From Pseudoalteromonas tunicata (GTDB taxonomy: Bacteria > Pseudomonadota > Gammaproteobacteria > Enterobacterales > Alteromonadaceae), in assembly GCF_002310815.1 (NCBI RefSeq), contig NZ_CP011032.1:1776001-1840000 (forward strand): a DNA stretch of 64,000 bases, in the 5' to 3' direction. Numbering within the stretch: position 1 is the first letter of the stretch; every line of letters begins with the position of its first letter. The translations under genes and the position numbers were made by a program. This document shows, in pieces, positions 1 through 10,680 of this stretch. The notes beneath the pieces were generated by a model, which ran no database searches, had not been told where the DNA came from, and worked only from the letters and a program-made list of their open reading frames with translations.

Positions 1-301
1 CACCAAGCATGGCAACAAGCACTACACCCAGTGGTGCAAAGGTAGTGAAAGTTTTAACCATTGAGGATAAAAATGAAGCTAACGCATCGCCACTGAGTAA
101 GTTATGAATGACAATAGGTGCTCCTGTTCTCGGATCTATGGCATCAAACTGGGTATTGGAAAATAGGGCAGATAATAGCCAAATGAGTAGCATGGCCATT
201 AAAAATATCATGGCAGGATCGGGTAAGGTATTCCCAATGCGTTCGATTGAGTTTAAAAATCGATTTATTAAACTCGGTTTTTCTTTTATTGAATTATCCA
301 T
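1..301 (-). CDS. AbgT-family transporter, N-terminal part (cut by window edge)
   Basis: Reading leftwards from an ATG at 301, the open frame gives about 100 residues and runs off the window, so only the N-terminus is present. It opens MDNSIKEKPSLINRFLNSIE, then has NTLPDPAMIFL followed by a hydrophobic stretch, a loop with DPRTGAPI, and a second hydrophobic segment (FAPLGVVLVAMLG). The 'IERIGNTLPDPAMIF' opening is characteristic of AbgT proteins, inner-membrane transporters linked to p-aminobenzoyl-glutamate uptake and, in other members, sulfonamide efflux. No strong ribosome-binding site is visible before the ATG. Substrate cannot be decided from this fragment. Confidence 0.75.
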   Translation of the reverse strand, partial: MDNSIKEKPSLINRFLNSIERIGNTLPDPAMIFLMAMLLIWLLSALFSNTQFDAIDPRTGAPIVIHNLLSGDALASFLSSMVKTFTTFAPLGVVLVAMLG

Positions 302-467
302 ATCTAAATCCAAAGTTCTATTTACCTGAATATTGACCTTTTTCAGGTAAAAACGAAATAATAACAAGATAAAAAGTATGATTGTTAGGTTAAATTACAC
401 ATTAAAATTGAAAAAGTCTAAGCTGCTGGAGTTACAGATAGAAATTGATGAAAAAATGACTTTTTTG

Positions 468-1217
468 TTATGGTTGCAACTGCCATTTGCTTAAAATTAC
501 TTGATACTCTCCATTGGTTTTTATGGTCTCAAGCGCACTTGCTAGTTGGCTATTTATATTTGGGTCTGAATTTAAGTCGGTGGCAATAAATAAATCATGA
601 GGAAAATCGACCAAAGCTAGTTTTTGTTCTATTTCATAGGGAGACAAATTAGCACTTTTTAATTCACGCTCTAGCGCAATATTGTTAGTAAGGACATAAT
701 CGATACGGTGTTTAAATAATTGATGCCACATTGAGTCAAAGTTAACACTCAGTACTAAATTTTTATCTTCTTCAAAGCCATTATTCTTTAAAAATGTTTC
801 ACTGTAATAACCTCTGATAGTACCTAAGGTATATTGTTTGGCTTGTTCTAAGCTAGTTAACTGTATTTTGTTGGTTTTCATGCCAACTAAAAAGGCGGTC
901 GATTTATAGGTTTGCCCAATCCAACTAAATTGATTTTCTCTATTAGGAGTTCTTAATACCGAGAATAAGTATGTATTTGGTTGGTGCTGAGCTAAATGGT
1001 AAGCGCGGGCAAAAGGCATTAATTCTATATTGGCTTGAAAAGGCGTATGGCGTATTAAGCTATTTATTACCTCAACCAATGCACCTTTAGCTTCATGATT
1101 GGCATCGTAATAATGAAAAGTCGGTAATTCTTCAGCAACAAAGTGGATAGTTTGAGAGGCGCTAAGAGGCCATGCAATGATAAAAAAAACTGCAATAGTG
1201 TTTCTAAAAGCCAACAT
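468..1217 (-). CDS. Periplasmic solute-binding protein, family 3 type
   Basis: A 249-residue protein with an N-terminal signal peptide (hydrophobic AVFFIIAWPLSA, likely cleaved before about residue 22). The rest has the layout of family 3 periplasmic binding proteins: an early HFVAEELPTFHYYD strand, 'GALVEVINSLI', 'ELMPFARAYHLAQ', and a later lobe with 'YTLGTIRGYYSE'. Family members bind amino acids or other small polar ligands, but many stand-alone copies in marine gammaproteobacteria have no permease, and none is next to this one. The ATG at 1217 follows a good GGAG ribosome-binding site. It lies 77 bp downstream of the SulP gene on the same strand, so they may be co-transcribed. The ligand is unknown. 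Confidence 0.75.
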   Translation of the reverse strand: MLAFRNTIAVFFIIAWPLSASQTIHFVAEELPTFHYYDANHEAKGALVEVINSLIRHTPFQANIELMPFARAYHLAQHQPNTYLFSVLRTPNRENQFSWIGQTYKSTAFLVGMKTNKIQLTSLEQAKQYTLGTIRGYYSETFLKNNGFEEDKNLVLSVNFDSMWHQLFKHRIDYVLTNNIALERELKSANLSPYEIEQKLALVDFPHDLFIATDLNSDPNINSQLASALETIKTNGEYQVILSKWQLQP

Positions 1218-1294
1218 GTGTACTCCTTTGCTTGGACGTACACAATATTGGCAAAATCACTGATAGGTCAAGCCCAAATTCAATTAGTTGTTAA

Positions 1295-2959
1295 TTAAAT
1301 GTTGAACTCTGGTGTGCTTTCTAATTTAGATAAAGCCAATTTTAATGCTGCCGTACGGCTATCAACAAAATGCGCAGAAGGAATGAGTTCATCAACCCGT
1401 AGCCGTTTTAATTTGTCATTTGCATCTGGATTTGGCGAATAAATTATAACTTGGCACTGTGCATCAATGGCATCTTTGATTGCATTTTCAAGAGCAAGTC
1501 CAACGGTCATATCAATCATAGGAACGTCACTTAAATCTAAGATCATTACTTGATATCGACTGACGCTACTATGTTGTCTGGTGATTGCTTTGGAGACACT
1601 AAAAATCATAGGCCCCGATAAGTAAAAGAATAAAACCTGACCATTTGCTTTATCAAGAAGGCTACGTTGTGTTGGGGTCAGAGGCACGTCGTCGTCATCT
1701 GCATCGCTGATAGCTTTGACGTTTTTTGCTTGCTCGCGACTTAGGCGTTCTATCACCAATACATTGGAGATGAAGACGCCTAATCCGACAGCAACAATCA
1801 AATCAACAAACACAGTTAAAAACATTACACCGTACATAATAATTGTTTGTTGAATACTCACTTTATGAGCGCGTTGTAAAAAGCTCCAATCTAAAATATT
1901 AAGCCCTACATAAACAGCAATACCCGCTAAAACCGCCATAGGGATAGGTTCAGTCAAACTGCCAGCAACAAAAACAACTAGCATTAAAATCAGAGCCCGA
2001 ATGATCCCCGAGAGCGGTGAGCGTGCCCCAACTTGGATATTAACAACAGTGCCCATTGTTGCACCGGCGCCAGGCAGTGCACCAAATAATCCAGAAGTCA
2101 TGTTGGCAATGCCTTGACCAATTAGCTCTTTATTTGAGTCATGCTCGGTACGCGTTAAGCTATCAGCAATAACAGCAGTCAGTAATGTATCAATACAGCC
2201 CAAGGTCCCAAGGACTAAGGCATCAATTAACATGGTGGTCAGTAAATCCCAGGTGAAAACCGGAAAAACTAACGCGGGCAAACTATTTGGAATTTCACCA
2301 ATGCGACGAATTGAATCATGATCAAATAAAATAATTGACACTAACGTGACGCAGACTAATGCGACTAATTGAGGTGGAGCATAGCGGCGATATTTTTTAG
2401 GTAGGTAAAATAAAATGCCAAGCGTCATGGCACCGAGTAGTAATTCTGCAAAATGAAGGTCTAATATAATGTCTGGTAAATGCTTGATGGTGCCAAGCAC
2501 ACCGCCAGCAGGGGCTGCGTGCCCAAGTAAAGGTGCAAGTTGCAAAATAATTAAAATCACACCAATGCCAGACATAAAACCTGAAATAACACTGTAAGGC
2601 ATTAAAGTAACGTATTTGCCAAGTTTGAGTGCACCAAGCAAAATTTGAAATGCGCCAGCCATCATAACGACTGTAAAGGCAATAGCTGCGCCTTGTTCTG
2701 GGTATTTTGCCACCATAGTGGTTAAAATGGCTGTCATAATAACAGTCATTGGGCCGGTCGGTTCAGAGATAAGCGATGTTGAGCCGCCAAATAAAGCGGC
2801 AAATAAACCGACTAAAATAGCGCCCCAAATGCCGGCTTCAGCGCCTGCTCCAGATGCCACACCAAACGCAAGTGCTAACGGTAAAGAAATTATCGCAGTG
2901 GTGACACCACCAAATAAATCGCCTTTAATACTTAATTTTTTAAACCGTTGAAATGACAA
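1295..2959 (-). CDS. SulP-family anion transporter with STAS domain
   Basis: A 554-residue inner-membrane protein. The N-terminus (KGDLFGGVTTAIISLPLALA, about 11-31) is the typical SulP start, followed by a run of about ten to twelve hydrophobic segments to roughly residue 410. The C-terminal 110 residues form a soluble STAS domain containing VMILDLSDVPMIDMTVGLAL. SulP proteins carry sulfate, bicarbonate or dicarboxylates with Na+ or H+. The anion here cannot be told from sequence. The start is a TTG at 2959 preceded by an AGAGG ribosome-binding site about 8 bases away; no nearby in-frame ATG precedes the conserved opening. Divergent from lolC; the solute-binding gene follows on the same strand. 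Confidence 0.88.
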   Translation of the reverse strand: MSFQRFKKLSIKGDLFGGVTTAIISLPLALAFGVASGAGAEAGIWGAILVGLFAALFGGSTSLISEPTGPMTVIMTAILTTMVAKYPEQGAAIAFTVVMMAGAFQILLGALKLGKYVTLMPYSVISGFMSGIGVILIILQLAPLLGHAAPAGGVLGTIKHLPDIILDLHFAELLLGAMTLGILFYLPKKYRRYAPPQLVALVCVTLVSIILFDHDSIRRIGEIPNSLPALVFPVFTWDLLTTMLIDALVLGTLGCIDTLLTAVIADSLTRTEHDSNKELIGQGIANMTSGLFGALPGAGATMGTVVNIQVGARSPLSGIIRALILMLVVFVAGSLTEPIPMAVLAGIAVYVGLNILDWSFLQRAHKVSIQQTIIMYGVMFLTVFVDLIVAVGLGVFISNVLVIERLSREQAKNVKAISDADDDDVPLTPTQRSLLDKANGQVLFFYLSGPMIFSVSKAITRQHSSVSRYQVMILDLSDVPMIDMTVGLALENAIKDAIDAQCQVIIYSPNPDANDKLKRLRVDELIPSAHFVDSRTAALKLALSKLESTPEFNI

Positions 2960-3241
2960 TGTTCTTACCTCTTAGAATAAAAGCGCGGGCATTTTAACAC
3001 CCTTACTCGATGATGGTAGTCTTTGGAGCTAAATCAGACCAAAAATTACGACTGATCAGAGCACTGTAAAAATGTGCATTAAAGCCTAAATAATTTTTCA
3101 TACGGGCAAATGGCAGTAAACGAGAGGTGTGTTACACAATTTTACACGTTAGCGCCTTTTAACTAGTGAGCTTAGAATTAGTTTAATGTTAGAATCAAAT
3201 CTTATTGCCTTGTACTTGTTTATACACAGGATTTTATACGC

Positions 3242-4456
3242 ATGTTTCAACCTGTTAGTTTGTTTATTGGCTTACGGTATAGTCGCGCAGCCAAAGGCAA
3301 CGCCTTTATTTCTTTCATTTCTTTTTTTTCGATCACTGGCATAAGTCTGGGTTTAATGGCCCTCATTACTGTGGTTTCAGTAATGAATGGATTTGAAGAT
3401 AAACTGAAACAGACCATGCTCGGTTATATTCCGCATTTAACCCTAGCAAAAAACGATCAAAGCCTGGCTGAAATTACTGCTTTTAATGAAAAATGGCAGG
3501 CGACATCACCGATAAAATCGATAGCACCTTATATTAAAGCTGAGGCGTTATTGCAAAGTAGTGCCGATATTCGGCCAATTTTGTTACAAGGGTTGTATCA
3601 ACCGACCCAATTTGAAGCCATTGTTAATACAGTGACGCAAGGACGCTGGCAAGCCTTGTTTGAGCAGCGCTACAGCATTGCAATGAGTCAGTATCTTGCA
3701 AGTAAATTGCAATTGCGGGTGGGCGAGCAAATACGAGTGCTTGTACCCAGTGCGGCCAATTACACTCCTGCAGGGCGTGTTCCTAGCCAGCGCTTGTTTA
3801 CTTTGGTGGCGACTTTTTCGACCGGCTCAGAAGTTGATACGGCTATCGCATTCACGGGCGGTGAATATGTTGCGCGTTTACTTAAACAAGATGCAAATAC
3901 CATCCCCGATATTGCCATTCAACTAGATGATGCTTTTTTAGTCGACGAATTATTAACACGTCATCCCGAATTGATTGACGGTTTTAATGTTACAGATTGG
4001 CGCAGTGTTCAAGGGGCACTATTCAGCGCTGTGGCAATGGAAAAACGAATTATGTCGTTGTTACTAGGCCTAATTATTTTAGTTGCGGTATTTAATATTG
4101 TCTCAGCACTGATCATGATGGTAGGTGAAAAGCAGTCTGAAGTGGCAATTTTACAAACCATAGGCCTAACACCGGGCCAAGTTCAAATTGTGTTTATCGT
4201 ACAAGGTCTTTATAACGGCGTATTTGGTACTGTAATTGGCGGCATTTTAGGATTGTTGTTGGCCGCGAATATTAATCCAATTTTATCAGCCGTGGGTATT
4301 CATTTTTTAGGTGGGGTTGCATTGCCTGTGTTATTTGAACCAGATCAACTTGCAATCATTTTTGTGGCCAGTTTAGCAATGAGTTTTTTGGCCACTCTGT
4401 ATCCAGCCGCGAAAGCGGCAGGAGTTCGCCCAGCAGAGGTATTAAGGTATGAGTAA
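3242..4456 (+). CDS. lolC: Lipoprotein-releasing ABC transporter membrane subunit LolC
   Basis: A 404-residue inner-membrane protein with four transmembrane segments, at about 22-46, 270-295, 315-342 and 370-395, and a large periplasmic domain between the first two, the MacB/FtsX-like layout of LolC/LolE. The opening 'FIGLRYSRAAKGNAFISFIS' and the 'MNGFEDKLKQTMLGYIPH' block are family hallmarks. With LolD and LolE it extracts outer-membrane lipoproteins from the inner membrane and, through the LolC periplasmic domain, hands them to LolA. It overlaps lolD by 8 bp, as expected for an operon. The LolA gene lies about 38 kb away at 42529. Confidence 0.95.
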   Translation: MFQPVSLFIGLRYSRAAKGNAFISFISFFSITGISLGLMALITVVSVMNGFEDKLKQTMLGYIPHLTLAKNDQSLAEITAFNEKWQATSPIKSIAPYIKAEALLQSSADIRPILLQGLYQPTQFEAIVNTVTQGRWQALFEQRYSIAMSQYLASKLQLRVGEQIRVLVPSAANYTPAGRVPSQRLFTLVATFSTGSEVDTAIAFTGGEYVARLLKQDANTIPDIAIQLDDAFLVDELLTRHPELIDGFNVTDWRSVQGALFSAVAMEKRIMSLLLGLIILVAVFNIVSALIMMVGEKQSEVAILQTIGLTPGQVQIVFIVQGLYNGVFGTVIGGILGLLLAANINPILSAVGIHFLGGVALPVLFEPDQLAIIFVASLAMSFLATLYPAAKAAGVRPAEVLRYE

Positions 4457-5147
4457 ATGTGTTGTTCAATGTCAAAACATAGATAAAATTTATCAAGATG
4501 GTAATCAAAGTACTCATGTTTTAAAAGGCGTCGATCTGACGTTGCTGCAAGGCGAAACATTGGCAATTGTCGGCAGCTCAGGCTCGGGTAAAAGTACGTT
4601 ATTACATATTTTGGGGACTTTAGATAACGCTTCAAGTGGCTCTATGACCATTATGGGACAAGATATCAGTCAACTTAGTCGTAATGCTCAAGCAAAGTTT
4701 CGTAATCAACATCTTGGTTTTATTTATCAATTTCATCATTTACTGATGGAATTTACCGCGCTTGAAAATACGGCTATGCCGTTATTAATCGGTGGAATGA
4801 AAGCAGAACAGGCCAAAATAAAAGCCAGTGCCATGCTTGAGCGTGTTGGTCTTGGCCATCGCATTAACCATAAACCATCAGAGCTCTCAGGCGGTGAAAG
4901 GCAGCGGGTAGCGATTGCTCGTGCGTTAGTGAGTGAACCTGATTTGGTCTTGGCTGATGAACCAACCGGTAATTTAGATAAACAAAATGCTCTCAATATT
5001 TATAATTTAATTCAAGAGCTTAATCTATCGTTAAAAACTAGTTTTATTGTTGTGACCCATGATTTGGAACTTGCTGCCAAGCTTAATAAAACAGCATTTT
5101 TAGACGATGGGGTGCTCAAAATTCAGACTCAAGAGGCAATCGCTTGA
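4449..5147 (+). CDS. lolD: Lipoprotein-releasing ABC transporter ATPase LolD
   Basis: A 232-residue ABC ATPase. Walker A is [11 protein letters not shown] near residue 43, the ABC signature is [15 protein letters not shown] near 146, Walker B is [12 protein letters not shown], and the switch histidine is in VVTHD. The stretch [19 protein letters not shown] carries the LolD-type Q-loop that contacts the membrane subunits. It supplies ATP hydrolysis for lipoprotein release by LolCE. The gene overlaps lolC by 8 bp and lolE by 4 bp, so the three are translationally coupled. Confidence 0.96.
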   Translation: MSKCVVQCQNIDKIYQDGNQSTHVLKGVDLTLLQGETLAIVGSSGSGKSTLLHILGTLDNASSGSMTIMGQDISQLSRNAQAKFRNQHLGFIYQFHHLLMEFTALENTAMPLLIGGMKAEQAKIKASAMLERVGLGHRINHKPSELSGGERQRVAIARALVSEPDLVLADEPTGNLDKQNALNIYNLIQELNLSLKTSFIVVTHDLELAAKLNKTAFLDDGVLKIQTQEAIA

Positions 5148-6376
5148 ATTTAAGTCTTTTTTTAAGCCAGCGCTTTCGAAAAGCCAAGCGCGATAATGGT
5201 TTTATCGGTTTTATTGGTAAAGCGTCGAGCGCTGGGATAGGGCTTGGTATTGCGGTGCTGATTGTTGCTCTGTCTGTTTTTAATGGTTTTGAGCAGCAAC
5301 TAGTTGAACGCTTACTTGCAGTTGTACCTCATGTTGAATATGAAGCACCTAATCGCCCAATTAATAATTGGCCAAGCAAAGTAAAACAACTTGCAGATCA
5401 TAGCGAAGTTGCCGCTGCATCGCCTTTTATTAAACTCAATGGCATGGCCCAGTTTAAAAATGAATTAAAAGCAGTCGAAGTCAGTGCAATCGATCCCGCT
5501 TTTGAAACTGAAGTCTCTGATATTGGTAAATTCATTAGTCCAACACCACTTCAAGCCCTGCAAAAAGGGCAAATAATTTTAGGTAAGCAAATTTTTGAAG
5601 CGCTAGGTGTCAACATCGGTGACAGTATTACGGTACTCCTGCCTAATTTAAACACTAAAAGTGATCACCTTGCTGCGGCTAAAAAGTTGCGTTTGGTCGT
5701 GGTGGGCCAAATTGCGATGGGTGGCCCGGTCGATCATTCCACAGGTTTAATTCATCTGTCTCAAGCACAAGACTTACTCGATTTAAGCGCAGATCAAGTT
5801 ATGGGCTTACGGTTGAAATTATATGATGTCTTTAACGCTCACCGTACTGCGATGTCTATTGGCAGTGAATTAAATGACTATGTTTATGTCAATACTTGGT
5901 TTCGTAGCCAAGGCAACCTGTATCAAGATATCCAAATGGTCAGAACGATTATTTATTTAGTGGTTTTTTTAATTATTGCCGTTGCAAGCTTTAACATCGT
6001 CTCGACGTTAGTGATGGAAGTGAAAGAAAAACAAAGCAATATTGCTATTTTAAAAACCATGGGGGCAACTGATCGCATGATTATTATGACATTTATGCTC
6101 CATGGTATGTTTCAAGCGTTTGTTGGGATGCTTGGCGGCACATTGCTTGGTGTTGGTTTAGCTTTAAGCTTGCCCGATATCTTTTTATGGTGGAATCAAT
6201 TATCAGGTACAAATGTGCTAGCGGGGGTTTATTTTGTTGAATTTTTACCTTCAAAGCTGGTCGTTTCTGATATTGCGGTCACGTTACTGGTTACTTTTAT
6301 TATGACGAGTATTGCGACTATCTACCCTGCGTGGCAGGCAAGTCGAATCGATCCTGCTAAGGTGCTGGGCCAATAA
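5144..6376 (+). CDS. lolE: Lipoprotein-releasing ABC transporter membrane subunit LolE
   Basis: A 410-residue four-TM protein of the same fold as LolC. It has the opening SLFLSQRFRKAKRDNGFIGF, 'VALSVFNGFEQQLVERLLAVVPH' near residues 41-63, and 'DIQMVRTIIYLVVF...FNIVSTLVM' before the second TM segment, matching E. coli LolE closely. In the Lol complex LolE binds the lipoprotein substrate while LolC recruits LolA. The start is a TTG inside a TTGA overlap with the lolD stop; no ATG lies upstream of the conserved N-terminus, so initiation probably depends on termination at lolD. It is the last gene of the operon; about 195 bp follow before the next gene. Confidence 0.95.
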   Translation: MNLSLFLSQRFRKAKRDNGFIGFIGKASSAGIGLGIAVLIVALSVFNGFEQQLVERLLAVVPHVEYEAPNRPINNWPSKVKQLADHSEVAAASPFIKLNGMAQFKNELKAVEVSAIDPAFETEVSDIGKFISPTPLQALQKGQIILGKQIFEALGVNIGDSITVLLPNLNTKSDHLAAAKKLRLVVVGQIAMGGPVDHSTGLIHLSQAQDLLDLSADQVMGLRLKLYDVFNAHRTAMSIGSELNDYVYVNTWFRSQGNLYQDIQMVRTIIYLVVFLIIAVASFNIVSTLVMEVKEKQSNIAILKTMGATDRMIIMTFMLHGMFQAFVGMLGGTLLGVGLALSLPDIFLWWNQLSGTNVLAGVYFVEFLPSKLVVSDIAVTLLVTFIMTSIATIYPAWQASRIDPAKVLGQ

Positions 6377-6572
6377 TATTTAAGAGATTTAAAGGCGTTA
6401 AAGCCATTTGAACTCACTGATAACTCAAGAAGGAAAGCAATACCTCTCAGTAATTGAGCGATTTGTTTAGATACTGAGCAAACACGCTGTATTGTATGGT
6501 TCAATAGCTGCAATTACTTGATAACAGCCTGATAACATCTTAGAGTAGCGAAAACGCTAAAAGGGGAAAGTG

Positions 6573-7001
6573 ATGAGTGAAGCAACACAAGAACAACAAT
6601 TAACAGAACAACAAATTGCTAATTGGCAGCGCGATACATTAGCGAGCTCACAAAAACATCTAGCTGAGCGTGGTATTGTGCCACAGTCTATTTTTGATAA
6701 AGAAAGTCGTTATTTAGCGCCTTTTTTTGCGGTGTGGAAAATCAAAGCGCAAAATGGTCGAACTTATTGGGTCATTGCAGGGCGTTTACCGACTGATCAT
6801 GCTGAAATATCTGCAGCTGCTACGGCGCGAGAAGCAATTCGTTATTTTTCACTGCAGTGGCAATTAAAGGCAGATCAAATTGTTCATGCTGGTGTTCGTG
6901 ATAAGACACAACTTGATTTTGCAAACTTACTGATAAACCGTGCTCATGGTTTATATGAGTTTTACGAGAAAGATGAGCTTTGGGCTAATGAACCAAAGTA
7001 A
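6573..7001 (+). CDS. DUF4826 family protein
   Basis: A 142-residue soluble protein with no signal peptide or membrane segment. It starts with a glutamine-rich charged stretch and then has the conserved-looking core 'RYLAPFFAVWKIKAQNGRTYWVIAGRLPTDH' and 'AREAIRYFSLQWQLKAD'. I recognise it as DUF4826, a family of unknown function seen in Alteromonadales. The ATG at 6573 follows AAGGGGAAAG with good spacing; a GTG directly before it is less likely. A small perfect hairpin (TAGCG-AAAA-CGCTA, 6546-6559) sits just upstream of the ribosome-binding site. Its 3' end overlaps the convergent acetyltransferase gene by 17 bp. Confidence 0.75.
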   Translation: MSEATQEQQLTEQQIANWQRDTLASSQKHLAERGIVPQSIFDKESRYLAPFFAVWKIKAQNGRTYWVIAGRLPTDHAEISAAATAREAIRYFSLQWQLKADQIVHAGVRDKTQLDFANLLINRAHGLYEFYEKDELWANEPK

Positions 7002-7443
7002 ATGGCTCAGGATTAAAATTTGAAACAGGGCAACTCAAGCGCAGTCTTGGGATCCCTGCTTCCATAAAAACATGGCCTTGAGCGGTAAATCCCGCGTTTA
7101 AAAACCGTTCTGTTTCTTGCAAAATACAGTTAAACGATACTTGTTTTATCCCTTGCTGCTTTGCAATTTCAACTAAGTAACTAAATACTAAATGATACAC
7201 TTGCTGATTGCGGTGACTTGCCAGCACAGCAACACGGCTCATTAAGCCATCGTCACTTAAGCGTCCTGTTGCAATCACCGCATCGTTTTCGTTAGTTAGA
7301 ATAATGTGTTTTGCTAGGCTATCTAACGTATCAAATTCAACATTTTGCGGAATGTGGTATTCACAAACAAATACTTTTTCGCGTAACGCTCTTAGTATTT
7401 TATTGCTATTATGCCAATTAACTTGCTGAACATGATAAGACAT
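6985..7443 (-). CDS. GNAT-family N-acetyltransferase with degenerate acetyl-CoA loop
   Basis: A 152-residue GNAT-like protein. 'LREKVFVCEYHIPQNVEFD' near the N-terminus and 'HIILTNENDAVIATGRLSDDG' match strands beta-1 to beta-3 of small GNAT enzymes. At the acetyl-CoA pyrophosphate loop, where the family has R/Q-x-x-G-x-G/A, this protein has SHRNQQVYHLVF, so the glycines are missing and binding may be altered. The substrate is unknown. I take the ATG at 7443 because a GAGG ribosome-binding site precedes it; a GTG at 7455 in the same frame has none. It follows roxA by 13 bp and probably shares its transcript. Confidence 0.72.
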   Translation of the reverse strand: MSYHVQQVNWHNSNKILRALREKVFVCEYHIPQNVEFDTLDSLAKHIILTNENDAVIATGRLSDDGLMSRVAVLASHRNQQVYHLVFSYLVEIAKQQGIKQVSFNCILQETERFLNAGFTAQGHVFMEAGIPRLRLSCPVSNFNPEPFTLVH

Positions 7444-7456
7444 GGAAACCCTCACA

Positions 7457-8605
7457 TTATTCGATAAACCAATAACCCTCGTTCATAAGTGTAGTCAAGG
7501 TATCGATAAAAATAGGGCTTTCCATTGAACTTTTTAACTGGTCGGATGTCATTAATGGGAAATCTGTTAACAATTTTGCATCATCTAATTGATCTATTGG
7601 AAGAATATAATTTTGTCCGTTGATACTTAAAATTATATTTTCTGCTTGAATTTGATAGATTGCGCGCAGTCCACCAATGCGATAAAACACTGTGCCTGCT
7701 TCTTCAATAAGTCCAAGTACTTCATCTGTAGTGTAGGCGTCTTCAGGTGCAATTAAATCCATATCATGTTTAGCGGTAGATAAAAATTGGCCTAACCAAA
7801 GTTTTAAACTACTTTCATCTTCAATTTGTTTTAACAGCAATTGTTTTATTTGTTCAAATTCATTGGCTTTTAACTCACCAATCGATTTTGGCACTTCAAT
7901 AGCTGGGTCGCTATAGCGTTGTTTACCTAATTCTTGATCAATTAAATAATCACTCAATGATGAGAGCATATCGATTTGATTTGGCGCGCGAAACCCGACA
8001 GAGTAATTGAGTGCATTCTCAACTGCGTAACCTTCATGTGGGCAACCTGGTGGAATATATAAAATATCACCAGGTTCTAATACGGCATCAATCACTGCTT
8101 CAAAAGCGGTTATTTGCAGTAAATCTTTACATGGGATTACTTCCTCAAGTGATTGCTCTGCTAAGCCAACACGCCAATGACGCTTCCCTTCACCTTGGAT
8201 AATAAAAACATCATATTGGTCTAAATGCGGGCCAACACCACCACCTGGCGTTGAAAATGAAATCATCAGATCATCAATACGCCAATTTGGAATAAATCTG
8301 AATGGTTCAAGTAATTGCGCCGAATCAGGATGCCAATGATCAACTGCTTGGACTAATAATGTTGAATGGGTTGCTGTGAGTAAATCAAATTCTTCAAATG
8401 GACCGTGATGCGCTTTCCACTTGTCATTTGTATTTGTGATGATCCGAGACTCAATGCATTCTTCTTGTGCCAGACCAGCTAATTCATCAGGTGAAATAGG
8501 GTCTTGGAAATTACGAAACCCTTGTTTAATTAATAAAGGTTTTTTTTGCCAGTATTGGCTTAAAAATTCGGCTTGGCTTAGGTCATTAATCGACAATTGA
8601 AACAT
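7457..8605 (-). CDS. roxA: Ribosomal protein uL16 arginine 3-hydroxylase RoxA (YcfD)
   Basis: A 382-residue cupin/JmjC Fe(II)- and 2-oxoglutarate-dependent oxygenase. The metal triad is visible as H127 and D129 in GPHLDQYDVF and H190 in PPGCPHEGYA, positions close to E. coli YcfD. Members hydroxylate an arginine of 50S protein L16. A C-terminal winged-helix-like region follows the catalytic domain, matching full family length. As in E. coli, it lies near purB-hflD-mnmA, but without phoPQ in between. The purB terminator hairpin lies directly upstream of its start, so it probably has its own promoter or is read through. Confidence 0.92.
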   Translation of the reverse strand: MFQLSINDLSQAEFLSQYWQKKPLLIKQGFRNFQDPISPDELAGLAQEECIESRIITNTNDKWKAHHGPFEEFDLLTATHSTLLVQAVDHWHPDSAQLLEPFRFIPNWRIDDLMISFSTPGGGVGPHLDQYDVFIIQGEGKRHWRVGLAEQSLEEVIPCKDLLQITAFEAVIDAVLEPGDILYIPPGCPHEGYAVENALNYSVGFRAPNQIDMLSSLSDYLIDQELGKQRYSDPAIEVPKSIGELKANEFEQIKQLLLKQIEDESSLKLWLGQFLSTAKHDMDLIAPEDAYTTDEVLGLIEEAGTVFYRIGGLRAIYQIQAENIILSINGQNYILPIDQLDDAKLLTDFPLMTSDQLKSSMESPIFIDTLTTLMNEGYWFIE

Positions 8606-8624
8606 GAATATATCCCGCTTTAGA

Positions 8625-8657
8625 GCAAAAAAAAGCGAAAGGCAACCTTTCGCTTTT
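8625..8657 (-). terminator. Rho-independent terminator of purB
   Basis: On the minus strand a 12-bp stem (AAAAGCGAAAGG with its complement, loop TTG) is followed by a run of T. It begins 18 bp beyond the purB stop codon and ends 20 bp before the roxA start. Confidence 0.85.
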
Positions 8658-8674
8658 AGAAGGTGAGGTGTTGA

Positions 8675-10676
<2,002 letters not shown>

Positions 10677-10680
<4 letters not shown>

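Noticed and set aside
108..329. Plus-strand open frame of 73 codons at the left end
   Set aside because: It lies opposite the AbgT reading frame, has no ribosome-binding site and its translation resembles no protein.
448..468. Terminator after the solute-binding gene (A6-TGAC-T6)
   Set aside because: The stem has only A-T pairs and would not form a stable terminator hairpin.
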